DNA of 7,844 nucleotides, from the NCBI GenBank assembly GCA_028711905.1, contig JAQTRI010000153.1:1-7844 (forward strand), in the 5' to 3' direction. The stretch is from Candidatus Wallbacteria bacterium. GTDB lineage: Bacteria > Muiribacteriota > JAQTZZ01. The position numbers were made by a program, and so were the translations under genes. Below are positions 1 through 6,556 of this stretch, piece by piece (within the stretch, counting starts at the first letter, position 1; each line of letters starts with the position of its first letter). The notes beneath the pieces were generated by a model. The model saw nothing but the letters and a program-made list of their open reading frames with translations. It made no database searches and was not told the origin of the DNA.

Positions 1-3000
1 GTTGTCGATGATTTTACTGCAGGCAGAACCAGCACTTTCACAAGGGGGGAGCAGGCCACTCTGACGAGAGGGGACAGCGTGCAGTTCCAGCGCGGAGAAA
101 CCTATACCAAGGTTAATACGGGAACACTGGTGAATTTCGCAGGGTTATTGACTACAGACGCGAGAAAAACGCAGACATTCAATTTTGCAACAAGCACGAT
201 CAATGGACCTAACGAAACCGCCTTGGGTTATATTGATGCAAACACTGTGGCTTTCTCGTCAACCAGAGACGGAGGCCAGTATCAAGCGCCAGTCGATGCA
301 TCGACAGATCCGGTTGTAATCGGCGGGGCTATCACTCAGCTCAAGGTTGATCCTGTATCAGGGGCCAGCTTAGTGCAGGTCGGGGCTAATCTGTTTGTTG
401 ACAGCGCTGACGGTTTGACAAGAACCCTGGTGCAGAACGGTTCAAGTATCGCCAATGCCTGGTTCGCACCCGATGGCAGCTCGATTCTTTTTACCTGGAC
501 AGAAAACAACAGCGCGAATGTCTATACCAGCACCTTCGACGCTCTGACGAACTCTGTCGGGGCCAGAGTCAGAATCAACAATACCAGTGATACGCTGAAT
601 GTCAGTCAGAGCTTTAACATTATCAACCCCGAGAACTACAATCTTGGGGCAGCCAATCCCTCAATAATTGTGCAGCGGAATGGCGTAAATGTTCCATTTG
701 ATGTAGCCAATGGTTTCAGTTTCGACCCTGTGGCAAACAGTGTCACGCTCAACGGGGCATGGCAGCGCGGAGCATATGACAGAATCATTATCAGCTACCG
801 CACGACAAGCGTGGATCTGCCTGACGACAATATCAGTGTTTTTACCCTCAACAATGTTCCTGAACTCTACAATTACGACCCGAGTCAGCCTGGTTATAAT
901 CCTGCTGATCCGGCAAGCATAAGAGTCTTTATTCCGCAGCAGGGCAACAGAGAAATCGCGTACAATATTGATCCGATTGCCAATCCCAACAGCGGTTACA
1001 CATATGACCCTGTCACGAGACGAATCACAGTTTACGGAAATGACAGGCCGGCCGGGAACCAGACTGTCGCTGTGTATTATGCGGGCGATACAACACCGAA
1101 TGCTAATGGGAACGGGTTGAACGACATTGTTTTGAATAACTTTCCTGAAGTGTACAATGTCGATCCATCTCTGGACATCAATCCGGCTCTACCATATGAT
1201 CCTGCCGGGCCGGTCAGCCTCAGGGTGTATCGTTACCGCAACAATGTTTTTCAGGAAGAGATTCAATATGACGCCACCATGACCAGTGGCTTCACTTACA
1301 ATCCTGCAACAAGGACTGTTACTGTCTATGGTACCGAGAAGCAGGATGCCTTAGATGACATCCGAGTATATTATGCAGTTGATACCCCTTCTGTAGCCGC
1401 AATCAACGAAGAAAACGAATTCCGTATTAATGGAGCAGCTGGAGTGCTGATGCCTCTGGCCAACACCAAGATCGTTGAAATCAATGAAAACGGTGTCTGG
1501 GTTCCGGTTCTGGAAAATTCACTGGGAGAACCGGGATCTGGCGACTATCAGGACGCAGGGGTTGATCCGGGAAAATACTTTTCCATTAACTATACTACAG
1601 GTGTGTTGAAGCTGCACGGGGATGCCAGACTTGATCCTGACAGGGCTGTTGGGGGAGACCTTCCAAGGGTCAGAATCACATATGTGACTTCGTCAATGAA
1701 CAATTTCACTATGCTTGGCACAATAGCTGATTATGCCCTGGCATCCGGTAATTCTGAATCTGTGGCAGTTAATGGAACAGATCTTTTGCAGCAACAGTTT
1801 GGTCCTGACGGATACAGAATCGGAGGGGCAGCCGGCAACATAATAACTCTTCAAGGAGATGACAGCCTCAGGATTAATGACAGCATCAGGATCGAATATG
1901 TGGTCGATGCCGCAGCAGACCCCAATGACGGCAATGCATTCCTGCTTCCGCAACCTGTCGCCGATTATGGCGCAATCGGGTCGGAAGTAGTGCGGTTTAC
2001 TGGGCAGAACCTGAACGGCAGTTTCGTGAATCTGCTGCTGACGCGCGGGGTTGATTACATCATGGACCCTGTCGATCCCAGCCGCATTATTCTGCAGGGC
2101 AACTCCAGGCTGTCTGAAAATGACGGCGCAGCCATGGGAACACATGGCCAGAGGCTGAGCGTGGAATTCTTAGTGGATGATCCGGCCAATCCCAATGACG
2201 GCAATGTTTACACCCTGCCTTCAGACATAGAGACTTCATACATCACAGAAACTGTTCTGTTCACCGGGCAGAACCTGGGAACTGGAGCAGGAGCAAGTGT
2301 GGTAAATCAGGTTCTGGTTCGAAATGTGGACTATACATTAGCAGGCAACCAGCTCACACTCATCGGCAATGCACGCCTTCTGGGAGACAATGGCGGTGCC
2401 GGGCATACACTGCAGATCCAATACCTGGAAGACGGGGGGAATGTTGTCACTCTCACAGCAGCCCCGCCGCAATATGAACCCGGTGTTGACGGTTCCGAAC
2501 TGGTCTGGCTTACAGGGAACACACTTGGTGGAGCTGTTGCCAATCAGAGACTGACGCAGGGGACGGATTATCTTATCAACGGTAATCAGATCGAACTGAT
2601 CGGTAATTCCAGGCTGGTCGGCAGCGGCCCCCACAGCATCGAAGTCAATTACATCGGGCCGAACGAAAATACATTCCAGCTTTCTCCCCCGATTCCTGAC
2701 GATGAAATTCAATACAATTCAGAAGTGTTCGCCAATATGAGAATGACTATCACCCGATGGGACGGGGCTGTGGAAACCCTTGATCTCACTGACGCGCTGG
2801 GCAATCCGATCAATCCGGATGTCAACCTGATACTGACAGGCAATTCCAAGTCTGTCACGCTGCTCAATGACAAGCGTATCGTGGGAGATCCTAACTCCAT
2901 ATCAATAAGCTATGATTATGAACTGGGATTTCAGCGCTGGGATTATGAGGACAAGGAATTCAAGATCCAGGTGGGGGCGAATGAGTATCAGACCCTCGAA

Positions 3001-3369
3001 TTTTCGTTTGAAAAGCTCACTCTGAAGTCTCTTGGGATGAAAGATGCCTCTGTTGCCACAAGGGACCAGGCAGAGGAACTGATCGGCATTATCGATGAAG
3101 CGAACAAGATCATCTGCGATTACAGGATTATGGTTGGTGCGACTCATAATGCTCTGGAGGGGAACCTTGAGCGTGTTTCGATTGAAATCCAGTCTCTGAC
3201 GGCATCCGAGTCGCAGATTGCCGATGCTGATATTGCTGTTGAGTTATCGACAAATGTGTCGGCCAATATCAAGGCACAGGCTGGGACAGCCATGCTGGCG
3301 CAGGCCAACAAACTGTTCAGAGAAAGTATCATGTCAATAGTTTCGTCAGGAATAAAGGCCGCAGCATAA
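1..3369 (+). CDS. Giant flagellin, 5'-truncated by the window edge
   Basis: Flagellins polymerise outside the cell into the flagellar filament. Frame 1 is open from base 1, so at least 1122 residues are visible; the GTG at 79 is internal, not the start. Counting from that GTG codon as residue 1, residues 961-1096 form a typical flagellin C-terminal D1/D0 domain: it opens with a QVGANEYQT signature, has LGM and SVATRDQAEE, a helical stretch with GATHNALEGNLERV, then DADIAVEL and the hallmark QAGTAMLAQANKLF. Residues 179-960 are about nine diverged beta-rich modules forming the hypervariable surface part. Residues 51-160 look PD40-like. Ordinary flagellins have roughly 270-600 residues. The only cysteine is residue 1013. 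FlgL also carries this C-terminal fold, but the QAGTAMLAQAN string and the IGAN-like opening favour flagellin. No other flagellar gene is next to it. The N-terminal D0/D1 is assumed to lie to the left and is not seen. Confidence 0.9.
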   Translation, partial: VVDDFTAGRTSTFTRGEQATLTRGDSVQFQRGETYTKVNTGTLVNFAGLLTTDARKTQTFNFATSTINGPNETALGYIDANTVAFSSTRDGGQYQAPVDASTDPVVIGGAITQLKVDPVSGASLVQVGANLFVDSADGLTRTLVQNGSSIANAWFAPDGSSILFTWTENNSANVYTSTFDALTNSVGARVRINNTSDTLNVSQSFNIINPENYNLGAANPSIIVQRNGVNVPFDVANGFSFDPVANSVTLNGAWQRGAYDRIIISYRTTSVDLPDDNISVFTLNNVPELYNYDPSQPGYNPADPASIRVFIPQQGNREIAYNIDPIANPNSGYTYDPVTRRITVYGNDRPAGNQTVAVYYAGDTTPNANGNGLNDIVLNNFPEVYNVDPSLDINPALPYDPAGPVSLRVYRYRNNVFQEEIQYDATMTSGFTYNPATRTVTVYGTEKQDALDDIRVYYAVDTPSVAAINEENEFRINGAAGVLMPLANTKIVEINENGVWVPVLENSLGEPGSGDYQDAGVDPGKYFSINYTTGVLKLHGDARLDPDRAVGGDLPRVRITYVTSSMNNFTMLGTIADYALASGNSESVAVNGTDLLQQQFGPDGYRIGGAAGNIITLQGDDSLRINDSIRIEYVVDAAADPNDGNAFLLPQPVADYGAIGSEVVRFTGQNLNGSFVNLLLTRGVDYIMDPVDPSRIILQGNSRLSENDGAAMGTHGQRLSVEFLVDDPANPNDGNVYTLPSDIETSYITETVLFTGQNLGTGAGASVVNQVLVRNVDYTLAGNQLTLIGNARLLGDNGGAGHTLQIQYLEDGGNVVTLTAAPPQYEPGVDGSELVWLTGNTLGGAVANQRLTQGTDYLINGNQIELIGNSRLVGSGPHSIEVNYIGPNENTFQLSPPIPDDEIQYNSEVFANMRMTITRWDGAVETLDLTDALGNPINPDVNLILTGNSKSVTLLNDKRIVGDPNSISISYDYELGFQRWDYEDKEFKIQVGANEYQTLEFSFEKLTLKSLGMKDASVATRDQAEELIGIIDEANKIICDYRIMVGATHNALEGNLERVSIEIQSLTASESQIADADIAVELSTNVSANIKAQAGTAMLAQANKLFRESIMSIVSSGIKAAA
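13..108 (+). repeat. Octapeptide repeat coding for F/L-T/Q-x-G units
   Basis: Four consecutive 8-residue units are encoded: FTAGRTST, FTRGEQAT, LTRGDSVQ and FQRGETYT. An aromatic or leucine sits at position 1, T/Q at 2, mostly R at 3, an invariant Gly at 4 and mostly an acidic residue at 5. The units diverge at the DNA level, so this is an old protein repeat rather than recent slippage. It reaches almost to the left edge and may continue upstream. A period of 8 with alternating hydrophobic and polar residues suggests a regular beta structure, possibly a small solenoid; that is inference. Confidence 0.6.
229..558 (+). other. PD40/TolB-like beta-propeller-type segment inside the flagellin
   Basis: Counting from the GTG at 79, residues 51-160 contain strings that resemble PD40/WD40-like blades. 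They are TVAFSSTRDGGQ near residue 56, LKVDPVSGASLVQVGANLFV near 88, and WFAPDGSSILFTWTENN near 128. The last is close to the usual F-S-P-D-G-x-x-I-x-F-T pattern. Spacing is about 36-39 residues, right for single blades. Only about three blades fit, fewer than the four or more needed for a closed propeller. So this is either part of a propeller starting further left or a chance likeness of beta-rich flagellin sequence. Confidence 0.4.
613..2958 (+). repeat. About nine diverged tandem modules in the flagellin hypervariable region
   Basis: Counting from the GTG at 79, module boundaries by eye are at residues 179, 254, 350, 448, 543, 621, 711, 790 and 866, ending at 960. Each unit has 75-98 residues. 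The shared pattern is an opening F-x-L strand, a mid-module hydrophobic strand, a strand like I-x-L-x-G-(N/D)-x-R-L, then I-x-I-x-Y, then an Asn/Asp-rich linker. Modules 2 and 3 are closest to each other (NNVPELYN/NNFPEVYN; TVYG; VYYA-DT). Modules 6-8 form a second subgroup (FTGQNL; GNSRL/GNARL). Short DNA identities remain: a 15-nt match at 1921 and 2191, and a 12-nt match at 2002 and 2266. These point to ancient intragenic duplication. Confidence 0.8.
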
Positions 3370-3381
3370 CAGGCGGGCTGG

Positions 3382-3402
3382 TGATTCGGAAAAAGAGAAT
3401 CA
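3382..3402. repeat. Small inverted repeat in the convergent gap
   Basis: A 6-bp stem (TGATTC at 3382-3387, GAATCA at 3397-3402) with a 9-nt loop sits between the flagellin stop and the convergent gene, covering that gene's TGA stop. It has neither a GC-rich stem nor a U-tract, so it is at best a weak transcript end. Confidence 0.3.
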
Positions 3403-4095
3403 GACAGAACCGAGACTTCTGATGCGCTCTCTGCAGGTTCGGTGTTTACAGGAGCGGCAAAATGTGAAATTATTCACAAAGTAATGGATGGACGGTTCAC
3501 CACACACTATTACGCCTGATGAAGATTTGATGGGGTTCATCAGCAGACTGTCAAGCAGGAAGACTTCGATCTGTTCGGGCTGCAAAGCGGTGAAGAGCCT
3601 TTTCTGGCCGGATAAATCCCATCCGCAGTATCCCGGGCTGTAGGACAGGGCTGCTGCTTTGGAGTCTGAGGAGAACTTTGATTCAAGCATGGTTGTCATG
3701 TTGTCCACAGCAAAGGAAGCGGCCGCGTCAAGGAAAAAACCGGTAGTATAATCGCCACTGCTGAAAAGGGACCTGACATGATTACTGACGGAACTTCCAA
3801 CAGTAACTGAGAACAGATGGAGAGAAGACGCTTTCCGGAAAATCAAATCCAAAGGCGCTTGCGGATCATTCATTCCTTCGCCCTTGAATATTCTTTCAAA
3901 ATCAGAAGCCTTGATTTCGAGTGTGAGACCGGCAGGCCGGAGCAGATCAGCACAATGTACCAGAGCCATATTCACAGACTCGGAGATGAGCGGGCTCAGT
4001 GTATCATCATCAGGCATGCTCTGCCCGCTCAATAATGCAGCACGGTCAGGAATGACGCGGTCAATCTGGATTTCGAATTTTACGGCCTTTTCCAA
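3400..4095 (-). CDS. Free-standing MetH activation-domain-like protein
   Basis: This 231-residue protein resembles the C-terminal reactivation domain of cobalamin-dependent methionine synthase, which binds AdoMet and supports reductive remethylation of oxidised cob(II)alamin. Residues 97-134 (VTVGSSVSNHVRSLF, then GDYTTGFFLDAAASFAVD) fit the helical part. Residues 153-169 (SPGYCGWDLSGQKRLF) match the AdoMet-site signature S-P-G-Y followed by Q/K-x-x-LF. Residues 174-194 match the I-x-V-x-L-x-x-S-x-x-M-x-P-x-K-S strand-helix. A C-x2-C-x4-C cluster lies at 213, 216 and 221; such a cluster is, as I recall, seen in stand-alone members. Start is TTG, chosen because GGAG lies 5 nt upstream; the next ATG is codon 27. 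There is no signal peptide, so it is probably cytoplasmic. The partner corrinoid protein or MetH is not in the window. It lies 79 bp downstream of the two-TM gene, on the same strand. Confidence 0.75.
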   Translation of the reverse strand: MEKAVKFEIQIDRVIPDRAALLSGQSMPDDDTLSPLISESVNMALVHCADLLRPAGLTLEIKASDFERIFKGEGMNDPQAPLDLIFRKASSLHLFSVTVGSSVSNHVRSLFSSGDYTTGFFLDAAASFAVDNMTTMLESKFSSDSKAAALSYSPGYCGWDLSGQKRLFTALQPEQIEVFLLDSLLMNPIKSSSGVIVCGEPSIHYFVNNFTFCRSCKHRTCRERIRSLGSV

Positions 4096-4100
4096 ATGCG

Positions 4101-4104
4101 CTCC
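4101..4104 (-). promoter_or_regulatory. Ribosome binding site that fixes a TTG start
   Basis: On the minus strand GGAG stands 5 nt before the TTG at 4095-4093. No ATG or GTG in frame lies between this site and the upstream in-frame stop. The ATG at codon 27 would remove the start of the folded region. This supports the TTG as the real initiation codon. Confidence 0.6.
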
Positions 4105-4174
4105 AAAACAAGGCTGATTTAATTTTGAATAATGATATCAGGGAAGAATTATGTTATACAAATAGAGCCTTGAA

Positions 4175-4756
4175 TTATTCGTATGCGAATACGGTTTCAG
4201 CCTCTGAGAGCCTCAGGTACTCGGACAAGTTCTTTTTCAGCTCGCTTCTTTTAAAGAAAAAGGTCGAAATCGATTCCCACAGGAAGACCCAGCCACCGAC
4301 AAACATGCCTTCCATCAGGACTTGAGTGAACAAAGTGTTACTCATGTTGCGGCCCAGAATAACGGCCAGGGACAGGAAAACAATCGCAGTCACTGTGTCA
4401 ATGGCGATTTCGCGGCTGGAGCGGCTCAATTCTTTGCAGATCAGTGCCTGCTCATAATTAAAAAATGAGTTAAACCCTTTGAGAACCTGTTCTTCAATAT
4501 TACTGTCTTTAATGCGCAGCGGGGCTTTGAAACATATTTTGACAGGAAATCGCAGGGGAATCTCATAAGAGGAAAGTTCGAGATAGTCCAGAAGGTCAGG
4601 GTCTAAATCCCTGATCTTGTAAGGGGCAGGGTCCCATTCGTTGAACAGCTCCAGGTAATTATCCAGTGAGATTTCGATGACATAGGCCCCGGTTTGAGGG
4701 TCGCGGCTGTAAAGCTTTTCGTAAAACTCGGTTCTGTCGATTTTTCTCTTGAGCAT
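4175..4756 (-). CDS. Conserved-looking two-TM membrane protein of unknown function
   Basis: A 193-residue protein with no function I can name. Residues 1-116 are soluble and charged, with a striking FNEWDPAP at 38-45 and RDLDPDLLDYL at 49-59, followed by an IPL-x-F-P strand. Two hydrophobic segments follow, at about 117-135 (IAIDTVTAIVFLSLAVILG) and 143-168, the second with EGMFVGGWVFLWE. A basic cytoplasmic-type tail begins KRSELKK at 169. This predicts both termini inside, with a short hairpin through the membrane. From memory, small proteins with similar WDPxP/RDLD and EGxxxGGWVxxWE motifs exist as uncharacterised families, but I cannot verify this. Start is ATG with a weak AGGCGG upstream. 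It is the first gene of the minus-strand pair and is divergent from ftcD. Confidence 0.75.
   Translation of the reverse strand: MLKRKIDRTEFYEKLYSRDPQTGAYVIEISLDNYLELFNEWDPAPYKIRDLDPDLLDYLELSSYEIPLRFPVKICFKAPLRIKDSNIEEQVLKGFNSFFNYEQALICKELSRSSREIAIDTVTAIVFLSLAVILGRNMSNTLFTQVLMEGMFVGGWVFLWESISTFFFKRSELKKNLSEYLRLSEAETVFAYE
4176..4191. repeat. Hairpin over the stop codon of the two-TM gene
   Basis: TATTCG (4176-4181) and CGAATA (4186-4191) form a perfect 6-bp stem with a 4-nt loop, covering the last codons and TAA of the minus-strand gene. No U-tract follows on the minus strand, so it is unlikely to be a strong terminator. It could slow polymerase or protect an mRNA end between the two genes. 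Confidence 0.35.
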
Positions 4757-4775
4757 TTTTTCATCCGCCTGTGCA

Positions 4776-4790
4776 GTGATAAGGTATCAC
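4776..4790. promoter_or_regulatory. Perfect palindrome, possible operator
   Basis: GTGATA, a 3-nt spacer AGG, and TATCAC form a perfect 6-bp inverted repeat in the divergent intergenic region. It overlaps the putative minus-strand -10 box and the adjacent spacer, where a dimeric repressor would block transcription. A partial copy (GGTATCA) recurs at 4832-4838, nearer ftcD. No regulator gene is visible. Confidence 0.4.
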
Positions 4791-4804
4791 AAGTCATCTG
4801 TTAA
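4776..4804 (-). promoter_or_regulatory. Candidate sigma70-type promoter for the minus-strand pair
   Basis: On the minus strand TTAACA (4804-4799, 5 of 6 to the -35 consensus) is followed by an exact 17-nt spacer and TATCAC (4781-4776, 4 of 6 to TATAAT). A start about 7 nt downstream would give a leader of about 12-14 nt ahead of the ATG at 4756. This is by-eye matching only. Confidence 0.45.
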
Positions 4805-4875
4805 AGGAACTGTAATTTTTCCTGAACTAACGGTATCATAGTGGTCATCGGCAGACTGCTGTTTCGAATTATTGC

Positions 4876-4880
4876 GGAGG
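4876..4880 (+). promoter_or_regulatory. Ribosome binding site deciding the ftcD start
   Basis: GGAGG lies 5 nt before the ATG at 4886. The upstream in-frame ATG at 4841 has no comparable site and would add 15 residues absent from the usual FtcD N-terminus, which begins close to the I-E-C-V-P-N-F-S-E-G motif. Confidence 0.75.
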
Positions 4881-4885
4881 AAATC

Positions 4886-6556
4886 ATGCAAAGGATCATT
4901 GAATGCGTACCCAATTTCAGCGAAGGTCGCGATAAAAAGAAGATCAGCCAGATCACTGACGCCATGTCTGAGGTTTCTGGAGTCAAGGTGCTGGATGTTG
5001 ATGCCGGAGCCGCGACCAATCGCACAGTTGTAACCATTGCCGGAGAACCTGATGCAGTGATCGAAGCTGCATTCAGGGGTGTGAAAAAGGCATCCGAAGT
5101 GATTGACATGCGCGTGCACAAGGGAGAGCACGCCAGGCAGGGAGCGACCGATGTCTGCCCTCTGATTCCGATATCAGGCATTGATTATGCAGAGTGCGTG
5201 GAATACGCGAAAAAACTTGGAAAACGCATAGGCGAAGAACTGGAGATTCCGGTTTATTTATACGCTATGGCTGCGACTAAGCCTGAGCGCGAAAAACTTC
5301 CTGACATCCGCAAGGGCGAGTATGAGGCACTGGAAGAGAAGCTCAAAAGCCCGGAATGGAAGCCGGATTACGGCCCGCAGAAGTTCAACGCCAAAGCCGG
5401 TGCATCTGTAGTCGGAGTGCGCAAGTTCCTCATTGCCTACAATGTCAATCTCAACACCACCAGAAAGCAGATCGCTTCTGAGATCGGTGCCATTATCAGG
5501 GAGACAGGCAAGGCGCAGAAAGATGAAACAGGGGCTAAGGTCAAGGACGGATCAGGCAATACTGTGAAAGCCCCCGGACTTTTGAAGCATGTGCAGGCCA
5601 CCGGCTGGTTTATCGAGGAATACAAGCGCGCCCAGGTGACGATCAATATCATGGACCATATCGAAACCCCGCTGCACAAAGTATATGAAACTGTGAAAGA
5701 AGAGGCTGAAAAGCTTGGATCGCGCGTTACTGGAAGCGAACTGATCGGATTGATTCCGAAAGACGCCATGCTGGAAGCAGGAAGATTTTATCTGGATAAT
5801 ATGGGCATGACAAAGGCCTTTCCTGAGCGCGAGATCATCAGAGTGGCTGTCATGTCCATGGGATTAGCTGAACTCACCCCCTTTGACATCGAAAAAAAGA
5901 TCATCGAATACCACCTTCGGAGTGAGCCGGGCTTAGTGGACATGACTTTGACGAAATTCACGGATGAACTGGCGAGCGAATCACCTGCTCCAGGCGGAGG
6001 GTCAGTGGCTGCCTTGGTCGGAGCCATGGGAGCTGCCCTGTGCTCGATGGTCACAAACCTGACTTATTACAAGAAGGACTACACCCAGCACAAGGCGATC
6101 ATGGGAAAGGTCGGGGAACAGGCGCAAAAGCTCAAGCAGGCATTGCTCGATGCCATTGATGAGGACACGCAGGCCTTCAACCAGATGCAGGCTGCGGCCA
6201 GACTTCCCAAAGCAACGGACGAGGAAAAGGCGATGCGCGAATCCGTGATGGAAGAGGCCAACAAATATGCCATGATCGTGCCGAAAAAGACCATGGACCT
6301 GGCCCTGGAAGTGATGAAGCTTTCGAAAACCGTGGCTGAATGCGGCAATAAAAACGCCCTGTCTGACGCAGGTGTGGCTAACCTCTGCGCCTACACCGCA
6401 ATCTACAGCGCGTATTACAATGTTAAAATCAACGCGCCGTCAGTCAAAGACACCGGGTTCGTGTCAGATCTTCTGAAAAAATGCGACGCATTGCTTGCAG
6501 AGCAGAACAAGCTGTTCAGCGAAATCAGGGGAATGGTGGAAAGCCGGCTGGGGTGA
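4886..6556 (+). CDS. ftcD: Bifunctional glutamate formiminotransferase / formimidoyl-THF cyclodeaminase
   Basis: A 556-residue cytoplasmic enzyme, close to the length of animal FTCD. It moves the formimino group from N-formimino-L-glutamate to tetrahydrofolate, then cyclises and deaminates it to 5,10-methenyl-THF plus ammonia. Residues 1-180 are the N-terminal transferase subdomain, with IECVPNFSEGRD at 5-16 and HKGEHARQGATDVCPL at 78-93. His82 falls at the position of the catalytic His82 of the pig enzyme, as I recall its numbering. Residues 181-340 are the second transferase subdomain (LLKHVQATGWFIEEY, TGSELIGLIP). Residues 351-550 are the all-helical cyclodeaminase domain, opened by SPAPGGGSVAALVGAMGAAL at 366-385. 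Both domains look intact. The start was moved to 4886 on the GGAGG site. The gene stands alone on its strand, divergent from the two-TM gene and convergent with the DUF499 gene. No hutH, hutU or hutI is visible, so a histidine-degradation role is only inferred. Confidence 0.95.
   Translation: MQRIIECVPNFSEGRDKKKISQITDAMSEVSGVKVLDVDAGAATNRTVVTIAGEPDAVIEAAFRGVKKASEVIDMRVHKGEHARQGATDVCPLIPISGIDYAECVEYAKKLGKRIGEELEIPVYLYAMAATKPEREKLPDIRKGEYEALEEKLKSPEWKPDYGPQKFNAKAGASVVGVRKFLIAYNVNLNTTRKQIASEIGAIIRETGKAQKDETGAKVKDGSGNTVKAPGLLKHVQATGWFIEEYKRAQVTINIMDHIETPLHKVYETVKEEAEKLGSRVTGSELIGLIPKDAMLEAGRFYLDNMGMTKAFPEREIIRVAVMSMGLAELTPFDIEKKIIEYHLRSEPGLVDMTLTKFTDELASESPAPGGGSVAALVGAMGAALCSMVTNLTYYKKDYTQHKAIMGKVGEQAQKLKQALLDAIDEDTQAFNQMQAAARLPKATDEEKAMRESVMEEANKYAMIVPKKTMDLALEVMKLSKTVAECGNKNALSDAGVANLCAYTAIYSAYYNVKINAPSVKDTGFVSDLLKKCDALLAEQNKLFSEIRGMVESRLG

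Noticed and set aside
79..81. GTG at 79 as the flagellin start
   Set aside because: The frame stays open to base 1 and the octapeptide repeat runs straight through this codon, so the gene extends leftwards.
1693..2145. A 150-codon open frame on the minus strand inside the flagellin gene
   Set aside because: It lies wholly opposite a well-supported coding frame, gives no recognisable protein, and is explained by codon bias of the sense strand.
2338..2712. A 124-codon minus-strand open frame opposite the flagellin modules
   Set aside because: No known motif or ribosome binding site; it mirrors the repeat-rich sense frame.
2959..3369. Reading the large protein as FlgL (hook-filament junction) or as a non-flagellar adhesin
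   Set aside because: The QVGANEYQT opening and QAGTAMLAQANKLF end match filament flagellin better than FlgL, and an adhesin would not carry this C-terminal polymerisation domain. FlgL-like origin is not fully excluded without the N-terminus.
4096..4174. A separate promoter for the MetH-like gene (TTGTAT-N18-TATCAT on the minus strand)
   Set aside because: The -35 matches only 3 of 6 and the region is simply AT-rich; co-transcription with the upstream gene is at least as likely.
4811..4839. A sigma70 promoter for ftcD using TGTAAT (4811) or TATCAT (4834)
   Set aside because: Each resembles a -10 box, but no acceptable -35 box lies 16-18 nt upstream.
4841..4885. A 15-residue N-terminal extension of FtcD from the upstream ATG
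   Set aside because: GGAGG lies directly before the ATG at 4886, and the family normally begins near IIECVPNFSEG; the extension has no family likeness.
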